From assembly GCF_000613725.1 (NCBI RefSeq), contig NZ_BAJN01000004.1, positions 115,594-179,593 on the forward strand: a stretch of DNA of 64,000 nt. Direction: 5' to 3'. Shown here one piece after another: positions 47,248 through 56,798 of the stretch. The notes under the pieces are model-generated. The model had not been told where the DNA came from and ran no database searches. It saw only the letters and a program-made list of their open reading frames with translations. Position 1 is the stretch's first letter. Each line of letters starts with the position of its first letter. The DNA comes from Hoylesella pleuritidis JCM 14110. GTDB lineage: Bacteria > Bacteroidota > Bacteroidia > Bacteroidales > Bacteroidaceae. The translations under genes were made by a program, and so were the position numbers.

Positions 47248-49971
47248 ATGATAGAAATGAAATATTGCACAAAAGGAATGAAGCAGAAAGCAGAAATAAT
47301 GGAAAGAAAAGGTTATCGACATCATACTATTGCCGTATTATCGGTTATTGTGGTTATGTTCGTTACCGTCTCTCTGACAGCTTATGGTAAAGACATCGAC
47401 CCGCAAACGGCAGCTAAAATAGCAAAAAGATATGTCACGCTATCTCGCAATAACGATGCAAAAGCGCAGACGAGAAGCATTAACGGAACAGTCGAAACTC
47501 CTTATTATATATTCAATGACGCACGGGGACGCGGCTTTGTCATCGTCTCTGGCAACGATGAGATGGGCGAAGTGCTGGCCTACGGCACAGAAGGAACACT
47601 TGATACGCTAAACGTTAATCCCTGTGTGAAGCTACTCTTAAAAGGTTATCGGCAAACGTTTGAAGTGTTGAAAGAGGGAAAGGCAGTAGTCCAAGGCAGT
47701 ACCCGCGCTGGTTTGCTTTCAAAAACCGTATCGCCATTGCTGAAAAGCAAATGGGGACAATCACACCCGTTCAATGCAAAAACCGGTTATCCTTATAGTG
47801 GATGTGTAGCTACGGCGGTGGCGCAGATGATGTATTACCATCAATGGCCTGCCCAAGGACGCGGTAAAAACGAATATACTGTAAGCTACTACCATACCAA
47901 GAAAAGTGCAGATTTCAGTCAGTCGCACTACGATTGGGCAAACATGCTGCCCGACTATCGCTACCCAGTGCGTGCAACAGCTGCACAGGAAGATGCCGTA
48001 GCCTTATTGATGAACGATGTCGGCATAGCTTCTTTTATGCAATATACCCCTAATGCGAGCGGTACACAAGGATTATTTGCTTATCAAGCTCTGCAAAAGA
48101 ACTTCGATTATACGGCTGCATACATTACAAGGGCAGTGGAAGGACCAAGCCGTTTTGCTGAAATACTGCGACAAGAACTGCTCAACGGATGTCCTGTTTA
48201 TTTGGAAGGCAGCCCTGCCAGTTCTGCTTCAGGGCATGCGTGGGTGGCAGACGGATTCGACAAAAACGGCCTCTTTCATATGAATTTCGGTTGGGAAGGA
48301 CAAAGCGATGCCTACTATTCGCTCACGGCCCTCAACTTATCGCAAACCGGAAACGAGTTTCAAGGCAAGCCTTTGGCCTTTAACCGCGCCATTACAGCAA
48401 TCCTTGCACATCCCAACAACGGAAAATATCCGGCCATAGAGCGAGGTCTCTTAGAAACATCCCCGCAACTGATGTTCAATGAGGGAGGTTCTTTCTCGCT
48501 GAAAGACGTAACAGGCAAAACCTTTAACCCGTCGCAGACGATAACCGTAGAGATGAATTCTTTCGTAAACAGAGGCAATCCTTTTAAAGGCGACATCGGT
48601 GTGGCCGTCTACGACGAAGAAGGAAACTTCAAGCAAGTGGTTTATTCCGATGACCATGCAAGCGGCGGTCTCACGCAGCGCATTTATGGCGCCGACCACG
48701 CAGGCTTTATGGGACGAGACTTCCTGATAAATCAGGCACAGCCCGTAAAGATAAGTCTCGCAGATCTCGGAAACGGTTATTATCGTCTCATTCCCGTGTG
48801 TATAGCTCGTAAAGATGATGGTTCTTGGAATGAATTCCTCCGTATGAAGAAAGCACCCATCATAGAAGTGGAACTATCAAACAGTACTGGTCGTATTTCT
48901 GAAATTTGTACCGAAGACGTTCATTTCCAGCTAATGGCGCAGCCAAGGCTTGCAGGTAAAGCCGAACAAGGTGGAAAAGTGCAGGCTATTTTCACAGTGA
49001 AAAACCTCAATGGAGTGCCCCGCGACTGCTACTTGAGGGTGCAACTGCTCAACGCGAGCAAAACGGTTGTGTTGAATACGCGTGTCGACAAGGTAACAGA
49101 AATCGAAGGCTTTACCGAGGCGGAAATACCTATCGTGCTTTCATTGCCCGCCGGTCTTGCCCCGGCACGCTATGAAGTGAGGCTCGAAATATCGACGGAT
49201 GAGGCAGAAACCCTGCGCTATCCTGTAAATAATATTCACGATAAAGATGCTGCTTATATAGAGGTGATAAAGGCACAGGAAAGACCGCTTATGGCAAAAG
49301 CTGAAGTCTTTCTTGCCGACGACTCGAACGAGAGGATTGCATCCGGCAGTATCGACATCTCGCGAGTGCCTAACTTCAAGCTCGCCGTTGCGTTGCGCAC
49401 ATCGGAAAACAGGAGCTACGAAGGACCCGTATCTATGTTCTGCGAAAACATACAGACAAAGGAAAAGATAAAAATACGAGGGTTCGACGACCATGTCACC
49501 ATTTCTTCATCTTTCGAAGTGCCGCTCTACAGCTATTGGCTACGCAAGAGCAATCTGCAATTGGCCGATGGACATACCTATCGGGTGATAGTAATGGGGC
49601 AGATAGAAGGCAAGGACTTGGAGTTGAAAAATCCGAAGGAACCCACCTGTTACCTCAAGCGGAAAGGCGATATACTCACCCTTTACCATGGAGTGCCTAC
49701 AGGAATAGACACCGCACCCACAGCCACTACCTCTTTCGATATCAGGCACGATGGCAACCAACTAATAGTTTCTGGCAACGGTTTGAGAACCTTACGACTG
49801 TACAACATCGGCGGTAGATTGGTCAAACAGGCATCGACCACCGATGGAAGCCATGCCACTATCTCTCTGCAAGGTCTGGAACAGGGCGTATATCTGCTGC
49901 GAGTAGAAGCCGGAAAGCTACATCGCACTTATAAATTCTTCCACCAGTCTGATACCGAAGCCTTGCAGTAA
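47248..49971 (+). CDS. Interpain/streptopain-like C10 cysteine protease with type IX secretion domain
   Basis: A secreted cysteine protease of 907 residues. The catalytic Cys is C186 in YPYSGCVATAVAQMMYYHQWP with the family's typical context; the catalytic His is H330 in SASGHAWVADG, followed by HMNFGWEG. The N-terminal pro-domain (GRGFVIVSGND) is the C10 inhibitor-like prodomain. After the protease come Ig-like domains and a C-terminal sorting domain (LRLYNIGGRLVKQ, ISLQGLEQGVYLLRVE) of type IX secretion cargo. Closest known architecture is interpain A of P. intermedia, which is known to degrade haemoglobin and complement C3. The start may be Met18 (47299), just before the signal helix; C10 numbering here uses 47248. 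Confidence 0.9.
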   Translation: MIEMKYCTKGMKQKAEIMERKGYRHHTIAVLSVIVVMFVTVSLTAYGKDIDPQTAAKIAKRYVTLSRNNDAKAQTRSINGTVETPYYIFNDARGRGFVIVSGNDEMGEVLAYGTEGTLDTLNVNPCVKLLLKGYRQTFEVLKEGKAVVQGSTRAGLLSKTVSPLLKSKWGQSHPFNAKTGYPYSGCVATAVAQMMYYHQWPAQGRGKNEYTVSYYHTKKSADFSQSHYDWANMLPDYRYPVRATAAQEDAVALLMNDVGIASFMQYTPNASGTQGLFAYQALQKNFDYTAAYITRAVEGPSRFAEILRQELLNGCPVYLEGSPASSASGHAWVADGFDKNGLFHMNFGWEGQSDAYYSLTALNLSQTGNEFQGKPLAFNRAITAILAHPNNGKYPAIERGLLETSPQLMFNEGGSFSLKDVTGKTFNPSQTITVEMNSFVNRGNPFKGDIGVAVYDEEGNFKQVVYSDDHASGGLTQRIYGADHAGFMGRDFLINQAQPVKISLADLGNGYYRLIPVCIARKDDGSWNEFLRMKKAPIIEVELSNSTGRISEICTEDVHFQLMAQPRLAGKAEQGGKVQAIFTVKNLNGVPRDCYLRVQLLNASKTVVLNTRVDKVTEIEGFTEAEIPIVLSLPAGLAPARYEVRLEISTDEAETLRYPVNNIHDKDAAYIEVIKAQERPLMAKAEVFLADDSNERIASGSIDISRVPNFKLAVALRTSENRSYEGPVSMFCENIQTKEKIKIRGFDDHVTISSSFEVPLYSYWLRKSNLQLADGHTYRVIVMGQIEGKDLELKNPKEPTCYLKRKGDILTLYHGVPTGIDTAPTATTSFDIRHDGNQLIVSGNGLRTLRLYNIGGRLVKQASTTDGSHATISLQGLEQGVYLLRVEAGKLHRTYKFFHQSDTEALQ

Positions 49972-50217
49972 AGTTCCATCAGTTTATCCTCATTGCCGAA
50001 ATAAAGATTTTGTTCGAGATGCATTCAGCATTTGTTCATTTGGCTCAAACAGAATACTGTTGTTCATTGCTTTTGCTAGATTTGTCTTAATTTCTTGCTC
50101 GGACGACAATGATAGTGGCGTAAAGGCCAATACGACAGAAGATGATTATAAATAATAGGGTAGGTCGTGACAATTCTATGAACTACCCTAATGATGAGGC
50201 ATATAACTTGATCGAAC

Positions 50218-50493
50218 TCATGCCCAATAAATGGTCTTATTTATACGAGCGGAAACATCAGCTTCCTTAAAGAAAGATGGCTTGTAGTGCAGTTCTTTGC
50301 CGATAAGAGAACTGCTGCTCTTTTCTTTTTCATTGTTCTTGTTTGATTAAATATTATACGATTTGAGATGGTTATTGAACGACTTGGTAATGTCGCTGCC
50401 GAACATTGAGAAGTGACATGCCAGCACATTGTCGAGATAACTTGCAATGAAAATCTCATTGTGTCCGATGATGTGGATAATTTTCTGGATATA
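50218..50493 (-). pseudogene. Decayed reading frame of unknown family
   Basis: A single minus-strand frame runs from about 50493 to a TGA at 50218 and is broken only by a TAA at 50347. It reads IIGHNEIFIASYLDNVLACH, FSMFGSDITKSFNNHLKSYN, stop, then IGKELHYKPSFFKEADVSAR and INKTIYWA. The composition is protein-like and no start codon remains upstream. I do not recognise the family. It looks like the 3' end of a lost gene next to the small-gene island at 50531-53108. Confidence 0.45.
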
Positions 50494-50530
50494 TTATTAA
50501 GTTTATTTTTGTCATAATCTCCCTTGTTAT

Positions 50531-51091
50531 TTATTTCAAATTACCGATGTTGTTTTTCCAATCCTCTAAAGTGATTTTGGTAAAATGCTCTGTGCGAAAC
50601 TCGTTCATCAATGGAACAGGCTTATTGTCTTCTGTATGGCTGTAAATGAATCCGCATTTCTCTTGTGCTCGTTTTGATTTCTCGTTGCCATCGTAGTACC
50701 CACACCAAACCGTAGTTTGCCGTAAGTTTTCAAAAGCATATCGAAGTAATTCGTTTATGGCTTCCGGAATCAAGCCTTGTCCCCAATAGGGCTCACCAAT
50801 CCAATAACCGATTTCACATTCGTTGTCTGCCATTTTTGCACTATTGACTTCACTTCTTGTCATCATTATTCCTATGCTTCCTATAACCTCGCCCGTTTCT
50901 TTTAATACAACTGCATAGTTTTCAGGAGCAGAGAGTACTGCCTTTATAATTTCACAACTGTTCTCTACACTTGTATGCGGTGTCCAACCAGCAATAGGAC
51001 CAACGTTTGGATTCCGTGCATATTTGTATAATGCTTCAGCATCGTTTTCTTTCCACGCTCTCAGTATCAGGCGTTTTGTTTGTAGTTCCAT
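50531..51091 (-). CDS. GNAT-family N-acetyltransferase (RimJ/RimL-like)
   Basis: A 186-residue cytoplasmic acetyltransferase. It starts TKRLILRAWKENDAEALYKYA and has the acetyl-CoA region IGYWIGEPYWGQGLIPEAINELLRYAF and the motif NEKSKRAQEKCGF, typical of the RimJ/RimL branch. Members acetylate ribosomal protein N-termini or small molecules including antibiotics. It is the last gene of a minus-strand island with a ClbS/DfsB-like protein, a kinase and a DNA-repair-type protein. A role in detoxification is inferred from context only. Confidence 0.88.
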   Translation of the reverse strand: MELQTKRLILRAWKENDAEALYKYARNPNVGPIAGWTPHTSVENSCEIIKAVLSAPENYAVVLKETGEVIGSIGIMMTRSEVNSAKMADNECEIGYWIGEPYWGQGLIPEAINELLRYAFENLRQTTVWCGYYDGNEKSKRAQEKCGFIYSHTEDNKPVPLMNEFRTEHFTKITLEDWKNNIGNLK

Positions 51092-51149
51092 ATTTTTCTT
51101 ATCTTCTACGTTTCTTTATTAGCCTTATTGTAAGGTTTCTACCGTTTGT

Positions 51150-51683
51150 TTATTGTGTTTTAATATGTGCTTTTATTTTCTTTATCGCCCAATCGTAATG
51201 GCTTGAGGTTGCTGAAACACTGTAAGAACCGAGCGTAGAGGTGCCCGTCCAATCGAATATGCCCTTGTTAAAGAGTTCGTTGTCAGAGAGAGTTGCAATC
51301 AACTCCATTACTTGCTGATGGCTCTCTTTTAATATTGCCTTTGCGTCTGATAGCGGTGTGCTTTGGTGTTTTTTCCAAAACTCCACGTTTATTGTCGGAT
51401 ATGTTCTCCAATTATAAGGCTCAGGAAGAAAAGGTTTGCGCTCTCCTGCACGATTGGAGCTTATCCAATTCAGTAACAACTGATGCCATTCGTACAGATG
51501 AACAAGTACATCGCGCAGGTTTTTATCTCTGCTCCAATGTGCTTCCTTACCCATTGTAACCATTTTTTCTGCAAAGATTGCTGTTTGTTGCTCTTCAGTC
51601 ATACTGTCTATGAGCTTCCACATCTTCTCAAATTGTCCATTGGCAGATGTTATTAAATCCACTTTTGTTGTTACTCGTGCCAT
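51150..51683 (-). CDS. ClbS/DfsB-family four-helix-bundle protein
   Basis: A 177-residue protein with the family pattern TTKVDLITSANGQFEKMWKLID, HLYEWHQLLLNWI, and SLGSYSVSATSSHYDWAIKKIK at the end (TSTLGSYSVSATSSHYDWA). ClbS in colibactin producers is a cyclopropane hydrolase that protects the host's DNA; DfsB and most other members are uncharacterised DinB-fold relatives. It starts 81 bases after the kinase gene on the same strand. Family assignment is good; the protective role is inferred. Confidence 0.88.
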   Translation of the reverse strand: MARVTTKVDLITSANGQFEKMWKLIDSMTEEQQTAIFAEKMVTMGKEAHWSRDKNLRDVLVHLYEWHQLLLNWISSNRAGERKPFLPEPYNWRTYPTINVEFWKKHQSTPLSDAKAILKESHQQVMELIATLSDNELFNKGIFDWTGTSTLGSYSVSATSSHYDWAIKKIKAHIKTQ

Positions 51684-51763
51684 AGTTTTTTATATTTTAT
51701 CTGTTGTAATAACTCTGTATGTAAAAGAGTTGACGGTGATACGGATATGTGCTGTATCATTAG

Positions 51764-52486
51764 TTATATAATAGTTCTTTCCTTTTTCAGGAAATGACTC
51801 GTGTCTGTATGCTTGATAATGTCTGAAATAAAGCTTTCTATTTCTTGTGGCGATAGATGAAGTCCGAGCTTTCGGTTTATCCTGTCATACACAAGTTTTT
51901 TATAGCAGAGCTTTTCTATGATGGTTGCTTTCAGCGAGTCGTCTATGTTTTCATATTTTTGACCATCTTCTTTTTGCAAAAGACTATCGGTAGTCTTTTC
52001 TTTTAGCTCGGTTTGGCATTGTTTAATGGTCTTTCCTGCCGTGTCAATGATAATGCAGCTTTTGTGCCACTCGTGATATTCTCGGTTTTCTATGTCGTTC
52101 CACATAGGGAGTTTCATATTTGCTACTTCTGCATTTCTCTGTTCTGCACGCTTTTTGTGTTCTGTCTTATCCGAACTAATCTCAATGTTTATGAAACGGC
52201 AGTTGTTCTTGACAGCAACGTCTTCCCATTTTCACCTTGTCAGTTCAATAGGGTTACAGCAATCAGCCACGACATTGTTGCCCAATTGCAGATTGTCGGC
52301 TGCTATACGATATGTCAACCGATAGCCTTCCCCCTTAACATTGATACGACACAAGTCTTTCAAGCCTTGCTCAATGGTATCAATGCGTAGATAAGCCGCT
52401 CCGAAATGCTTTACAACAGACTTTGCAAATGTAGATTTTCCTACTGCCGGAAGTCCGGAGAATATAAAGAGAATAGCTTTATTCAT
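51764..52486 (-). pseudogene. P-loop kinase with a C-terminal extension, one in-frame stop
   Basis: The N-terminus FIFSGLPAVGKSTFAKSVVKHF has a Walker A typical of small AAA/zeta-toxin-like and nucleotide kinases, then RIDTIEQGL and ADNLQLGNNVVADCCNPIELTR. A TGA at 52232-52234 interrupts the frame, which then continues as KWEDVAVKNNCRFINIEI, SDKTEHKKRAEQRN, and WHKSCIIIDTAGK. The kinase core should end near KQCQTELKEK; about 70 further residues (KYENIDDSLKATIIEK, RINRKLGLHLSPQEI) form an extra helical domain I do not recognise. The lesion is a substitution-type stop, unlike the base losses elsewhere, so it may be real. It starts 8 bases after the HEAT-repeat gene. Confidence 0.78.
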
Positions 52487-52494
52487 TGCAATCT

Positions 52495-53108
52495 TTATTT
52501 CAATAACTTAGTTGCAAGTTTATAAGTAAACAGAACTCGTGGATTGGATAAATCCCATTGCTGTACTTCGGCTCGTATCAATTCACGATGCTTCTTGCTT
52601 ATATCCTTCAAAGCATTTCCCACAGATTTCCGAAGATACTCGCTTTTGTGCGCCTTGTGCTTACTTATCAGTTCGATAGCCAACAAAGGATTATTCTTAA
52701 AGAATGGGCGACTTGTCCAAATCCTTAATCCTTCCGTTACAGCACGGATAACATTCGGATTGTTGTCATTCAACCATTCTTCAATGAGCAGCAAGGACGT
52801 TTCATATCCTCTGTGTTTGCAAACTTCATCGAAAGCCTTTGCAAGCATTTCTTGTACTCGCCAATTTTCATCAGTGCTTATTCGCTCTTTCAGAAAACAA
52901 AGTGCATTATTATCCTCTGTTGCCAATCTACCCAATACCGTTGTTGCCAACATTCGGGCTTGATAGGTTCATATTCAAACAACGTGAGTGCAAGTTCAAA
53001 ACATTCTTCCTTCGGGTGTGTGGAAACAACCTCATCAGCCCCATCAATAATATGCTGAAAACCATGCTCTATTAGTAGTATCTTGTTCAATAAGCTATCT
53101 ACTTCCAT
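52495..53108 (-). CDS. HEAT-repeat DNA alkylation repair-type protein (AlkC/AlkD-like), apparent 1-base frameshift
   Basis: A protein of about 204 residues after correction. The conserved block VIRAVTEGLRIWTSRPFFKNNP and the following HKSEYLRKSVGNALKDISKKH are typical of DNA-alkylation-repair HEAT-repeat proteins of the COG4335 type. In AlkC/AlkD, such folds excise bulky or cationic alkylated bases. The frame breaks at about 52957-52961: the first part ends at EYEPIK and the second resumes ARMLATTVLGRLATEDNN. One added base repairs it. It is first in the island that includes the ClbS-like gene. Confidence 0.82.
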
Positions 53109-53354
53109 TTGTTGTGTATTAAGTCACTCAGTGCATCTTCTTGAAATTCTTTTATAGGACTTTTTAAAAAGTCTTATAGGGCAATTTTAATTCTCCGTTT
53201 GGAAAACTTACCGTTTATTTGTGCGCTTTTCTACCAAATTTCTACCTTTTTCTGTTTCATTCTTTTTCTATGTTGCGGCAAGTAAATACATTGATATAGT
53301 AGCAGTCGAAATGTATGGGTTATCCTGTCTACACACCTACCCTATACAGAATTA

Positions 53355-54609
53355 TCACTTTTTAGTTTTAGCCCTTGTCACTTTGGCCTTGATGGCATTT
53401 AGACGCTCGACGGCGTGTCGGCGCGATTGAATGATTTGATAACGGTAGACGGCACAAGTGGCAAAAAAATAGACGATAACTTGTGTCCACAGCATTTGGT
53501 ATTCAGGACGAATATCGGCTAAAGTTGCTCCCATTGTGTTGAGTCTTACGAAGCCACGAATTCCGAATGTGGAAGGAAAAATATAGGCGATGGCCTGCCA
53601 GACGCTGGAATATTACTCTGGGGCCACGATATGCCGGAGAGGAAAAGCAGCGGAATCGAAGTGAAAACAACCAGCAACATCACGTTTTCACGATAGCGGA
53701 TTGTGCACGAGAGCATCATTCCGAAGAAAATGGTAGACAGGAGATAGGGTACCATCAAGCCTAAGAGGTCGCGGCCCTCGATAATCTGCACGAAACCGAA
53801 GATGCATGGAACGGCTAAGGCAAGGTAGGCTGCCATTACGCAATAAACCATAAAATAGCAAAGAGATTTGCCAAGAACGATTCGGAAGAGTCCGTTGTAA
53901 TGGCGACTTACGGGTACAAGATCGCGATAACGATTGTTCTCTCGGGCTGTTCCTGCGGCCAAACCGATTCCTAAAAGCAACGTTTGGTGCAGAATTAACA
54001 TTAATACACCGGGGATGATAAAGTTGGCATATCCCCCCGTGCTGTTGAATATCGGCACTTCGGTAAAGTCGAGTGGTTGGACAGTTATCTGCTCGTCGCG
54101 TTTGGTAAAGTTACGCGAACCGGCGAGTTGTATGCCTGCGTTTATCTTGCTGATAACAGAAGTTGCTGTCTGATAAATCGCTTTGTAATTGAGCATAATG
54201 CTCATATCACAATAAATACCGATCGTGGCTTGCTCGTGTCTGTTGATTCGATCGGTGAAATTGGCTGGAATGTATACAATGCCTTTAACCGCTTGCTTAC
54301 CAATAAGTAGTTTCGCCTCGTCTAAATTGCTGCAATGAGAGATACATTGACATCCGGTGCGGCGTCATATTGTCGAATGAAAGCGCGGCTCTGCTCACTG
54401 TGAGACAGATCGACGACGGCCACCGGTACTTTACGAACCACCTGATTGTTATAGATCCACGAGTAGAGTAGTGGGTAAAGGAGCGGTACCAAAATGAAAA
54501 AAATCAGTACGCCTTCATCTTTGACGGTACTTCTCATCTCTCTTGCCCAGATATAACACATATCTTGGATACCCTCACGGATGTTATGTAGCAAGCTATC
54601 TTTTCTCAT
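53355..54609 (-). CDS. ABC-2 type permease, two apparent 1-base frameshifts
   Basis: A membrane protein of about 418 residues after correction. The N-terminus has a helix (FFILVPLLYPLLYSWIYN) and a periplasmic domain (KVPVAVVDLSHSEQSRAFI); the second half has five helices including GYANFIIPGVLMLILHQTLLLG and FTSIPLLFLSGISWP. This is the YhhJ/YbhR-like ABC-2 fold. One base is missing at about 54323-54328 (after SLIAA) and another at about 53600-53604 (after SNIPA); restoring them gives LDEAKLLIGKQAVKG and FWQAIAYIFPSTFGIRGF. It ends at 53355 in VTRAKTKK. The upstream permease paralogue is intact. Probably sequencing losses. Confidence 0.85.
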
Positions 54610-54615
54610 CTTGGG

Positions 54616-55785
54616 TTAAGGAATGTAGACATATTCAAGCATCGCTTTTCTGATTCGGTAGATCACGAGCAGCGGAAGGGCTGCAAACAGTACAAGGGCA
54701 GCCACGTGTGGCCACGTGTCAAGCAGCGGATAGCCATTGAATATGTTGATTTGGTATATCATAAAATAATGGCGCATCGGGAAAAGCCACGCCAATGACT
54801 CTATCTCCGGGCCCATTGCAGAGAGCGGGAAAGTAGCTCCCATCACGCTGAAGCTTAATGCAGCCCACAACGAACAGATACTCATAGACATCCTGAGTGA
54901 CGGAGTTAGCCCGAAAGTAAATATTCCGAAACCTTGCGCTGAGAGTACAGTGAGAAGCCCAAGCAACAGAATGGAACCGAGCCCGCCTGTGTGTGGGAAT
55001 CCCATTATGTAAAATACATAGAACAGATAAGCATAGGTAATAGTGAGGAAGATCAGGAATTGTGGCAGCATCTTGCCCGTAAGTGCAAGCCAGATATTGT
55101 TTCCTGCCATCCGCATCCATTCTTTGGAACGGGTGAATTTCAGTTCTGTACCGATGGAATAAGCCGTAATTAGGAAGATGAACAACATCAGACACGCTGG
55201 GGGGAGTGAGGTACTGAGATAGACGTTGTAGTTAATTTCGGGGTTATTGATGGGGTGTAGGTCAATGGAAATAGGTTGTAGGAATGTGCGAATTTCATCA
55301 TCGGTTTTGCCGATAGCTGACAATTTGGCTTTACCGACAGCTGCCGACCCCAGTGTGGCAATGGTTTTTAAATCACGAAACAATAAGGCACCCGATGTAA
55401 TCGATGCATAGCTGTAATAGAACGAAATCTTGGGAATCCGTGAAGCTAGCAATTCGTTTGTCGTATTCTTAGGAAAGTAGATGAATGCATAAATCTCATT
55501 GCGCTGTATGGCATTGCGTGCTTCGTTGATATTGGGATAGTGGGCAACGATGTCTGTTGATTGAAAGGCGTCTAATCTGCGAATTAATGTGCGCGTGGTA
55601 GCTGTATTGTCTTGGTCTACCACACCTACGGGCATATTCGTAGGCTGTCCTTCGTCCATCAATGAAGTGAAAAATACCACCACGATAATAGGAAAGATAA
55701 CCATACAGAAGAGGTAAACGGGATTGCTGCGCAGGATTCCACATTCCCTTACAGCCACTCGATATATCTGCTTCAATACTTTCAC
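54616..55785 (-). CDS. ABC-2 type permease (YhhJ/YbhS-like)
   Basis: A 389-residue inner-membrane permease with one N-terminal helix (VYLFCMVIFPIIVVVFFTSL), a periplasmic domain (MPVGVVDQDNTATTRTLIRRLD), and five further helices ending in the MGATFPLSAMGPEIESLAWLFPMRHY segment typical of ABC-2 exporters. It follows the HlyD gene by 19 bases and precedes its paralogue by 6. No ABC ATPase gene is in this cluster, although ABC-2 permeases normally require one. Confidence 0.92.
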   Translation of the reverse strand: MKVLKQIYRVAVRECGILRSNPVYLFCMVIFPIIVVVFFTSLMDEGQPTNMPVGVVDQDNTATTRTLIRRLDAFQSTDIVAHYPNINEARNAIQRNEIYAFIYFPKNTTNELLASRIPKISFYYSYASITSGALLFRDLKTIATLGSAAVGKAKLSAIGKTDDEIRTFLQPISIDLHPINNPEINYNVYLSTSLPPACLMLFIFLITAYSIGTELKFTRSKEWMRMAGNNIWLALTGKMLPQFLIFLTITYAYLFYVFYIMGFPHTGGLGSILLLGLLTVLSAQGFGIFTFGLTPSLRMSMSICSLWAALSFSVMGATFPLSAMGPEIESLAWLFPMRHYFMIYQINIFNGYPLLDTWPHVAALVLFAALPLLVIYRIRKAMLEYVYIP

Positions 55786-55804
55786 GCTTTGTTGTTTTAG
55801 GCTG

Positions 55805-56791
55805 TTACTCCTTTACAATCAATGACATTCCCGGGCGCAGACCGTCGAATCTTTGTGTGGGGCGTGCTTTGACTTCAAATGTTTTTAGGTCGTATTGCCC
55901 GTTGGTCTTCGTCGCTTTCCAAACAGCATACGAGCCTTGGTCTTTCATATAGAAGACTTTCATCGTGAGGCTCTTGTTGAATGCAGGCGAAAATGCGGTA
56001 AATGTGTCTCCTACTTTCAGCCCTTTCAGTTGGTCTTCGCGTACATTGAATGTGCCCCATATATCTTTCAAAACGGAAATACTCATAATCGGTGAGCCGA
56101 TACCGACCAATTCGCCTATTTTGGGATAAACATCGCTGACTTCACCTTCCATCGTTGCTACTTGTACCGTTTCTTTGAGTAAAGATTTGACTACATTGAC
56201 CGCCCCCCGAGCAGCTGTTACTTGGCCTGCTGCGGCTTGTTTTTCTTCAAGTCGCGATCCGTTACGCGCCATGTCATATTGACTCTTGGCCGCAAGTACT
56301 TGTGCCTCTGTAGTTTTGTAGGCTGCAAAAGTCTCATCGCGTTTCTGCGCACTTAACACACCTTCGTTGTAGAGATTCTGTACCCGTATATATGATTTCT
56401 TGGCGATTTCGCTGGCTGCCAAAGCTTGTTGCCATAGCTGATAAGCTCCCTGAATTTGTTCACGGCGTGCCCCGTTATCTGCCATCCTACTGACGGCAGC
56501 CGCAGCACGCTCTGTACCTTCTGCTACTTGTTTTTGTGCATCCACCTCAGGTACTTCTAATATAGCAAGTGTGTCGCCCACATGTACAAAGTCACCCTCT
56601 TTCACACGCAGCTCGACAACCCGTCCGGGGAGTTTGCTCGATACCCTATATTCGGTTACTTCTACTTCTCCTTGGATAATTTCTGGCGAACTACTGAGCG
56701 TGAAAAATCCGATGACTGCCACAATGACCACCACTGTAATGAATCCGATGATGGCAAGCATAATGTTATTGTGCTGTGATTTTGCTGACAT
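55805..56791 (-). CDS. HlyD-family membrane fusion protein
   Basis: A periplasmic adaptor of about 328 residues with one anchor helix (IMLAIIGFITVVVIVAVIGFF), the biotinyl-lipoyl-like pair (SKLPGRVVELRVKEGDFVHVGDTLAIL and TMEGEVSDVYPKIGELV) and a helical hairpin between them. It connects inner-membrane permeases to TolC. The ATG at 56791 (MSAKSQHNN) gives an 8-base spacing from the TolC stop; the longer frame from 56818 would overlap TolC. It is second in the TolC-HlyD-ABC2-ABC2 operon. Confidence 0.92.
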   Translation of the reverse strand: MSAKSQHNNIMLAIIGFITVVVIVAVIGFFTLSSSPEIIQGEVEVTEYRVSSKLPGRVVELRVKEGDFVHVGDTLAILEVPEVDAQKQVAEGTERAAAAVSRMADNGARREQIQGAYQLWQQALAASEIAKKSYIRVQNLYNEGVLSAQKRDETFAAYKTTEAQVLAAKSQYDMARNGSRLEEKQAAAGQVTAARGAVNVVKSLLKETVQVATMEGEVSDVYPKIGELVGIGSPIMSISVLKDIWGTFNVREDQLKGLKVGDTFTAFSPAFNKSLTMKVFYMKDQGSYAVWKATKTNGQYDLKTFEVKARPTQRFDGLRPGMSLIVKE

Positions 56792-56798
56792 AATCTTC

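Noticed and set aside
53221..53430. Plus-strand 69-codon frame with hydrophobic character
   Set aside because: Its second half is antisense to the C-terminus of the ABC-2 permease and no promoter or homology supports it.
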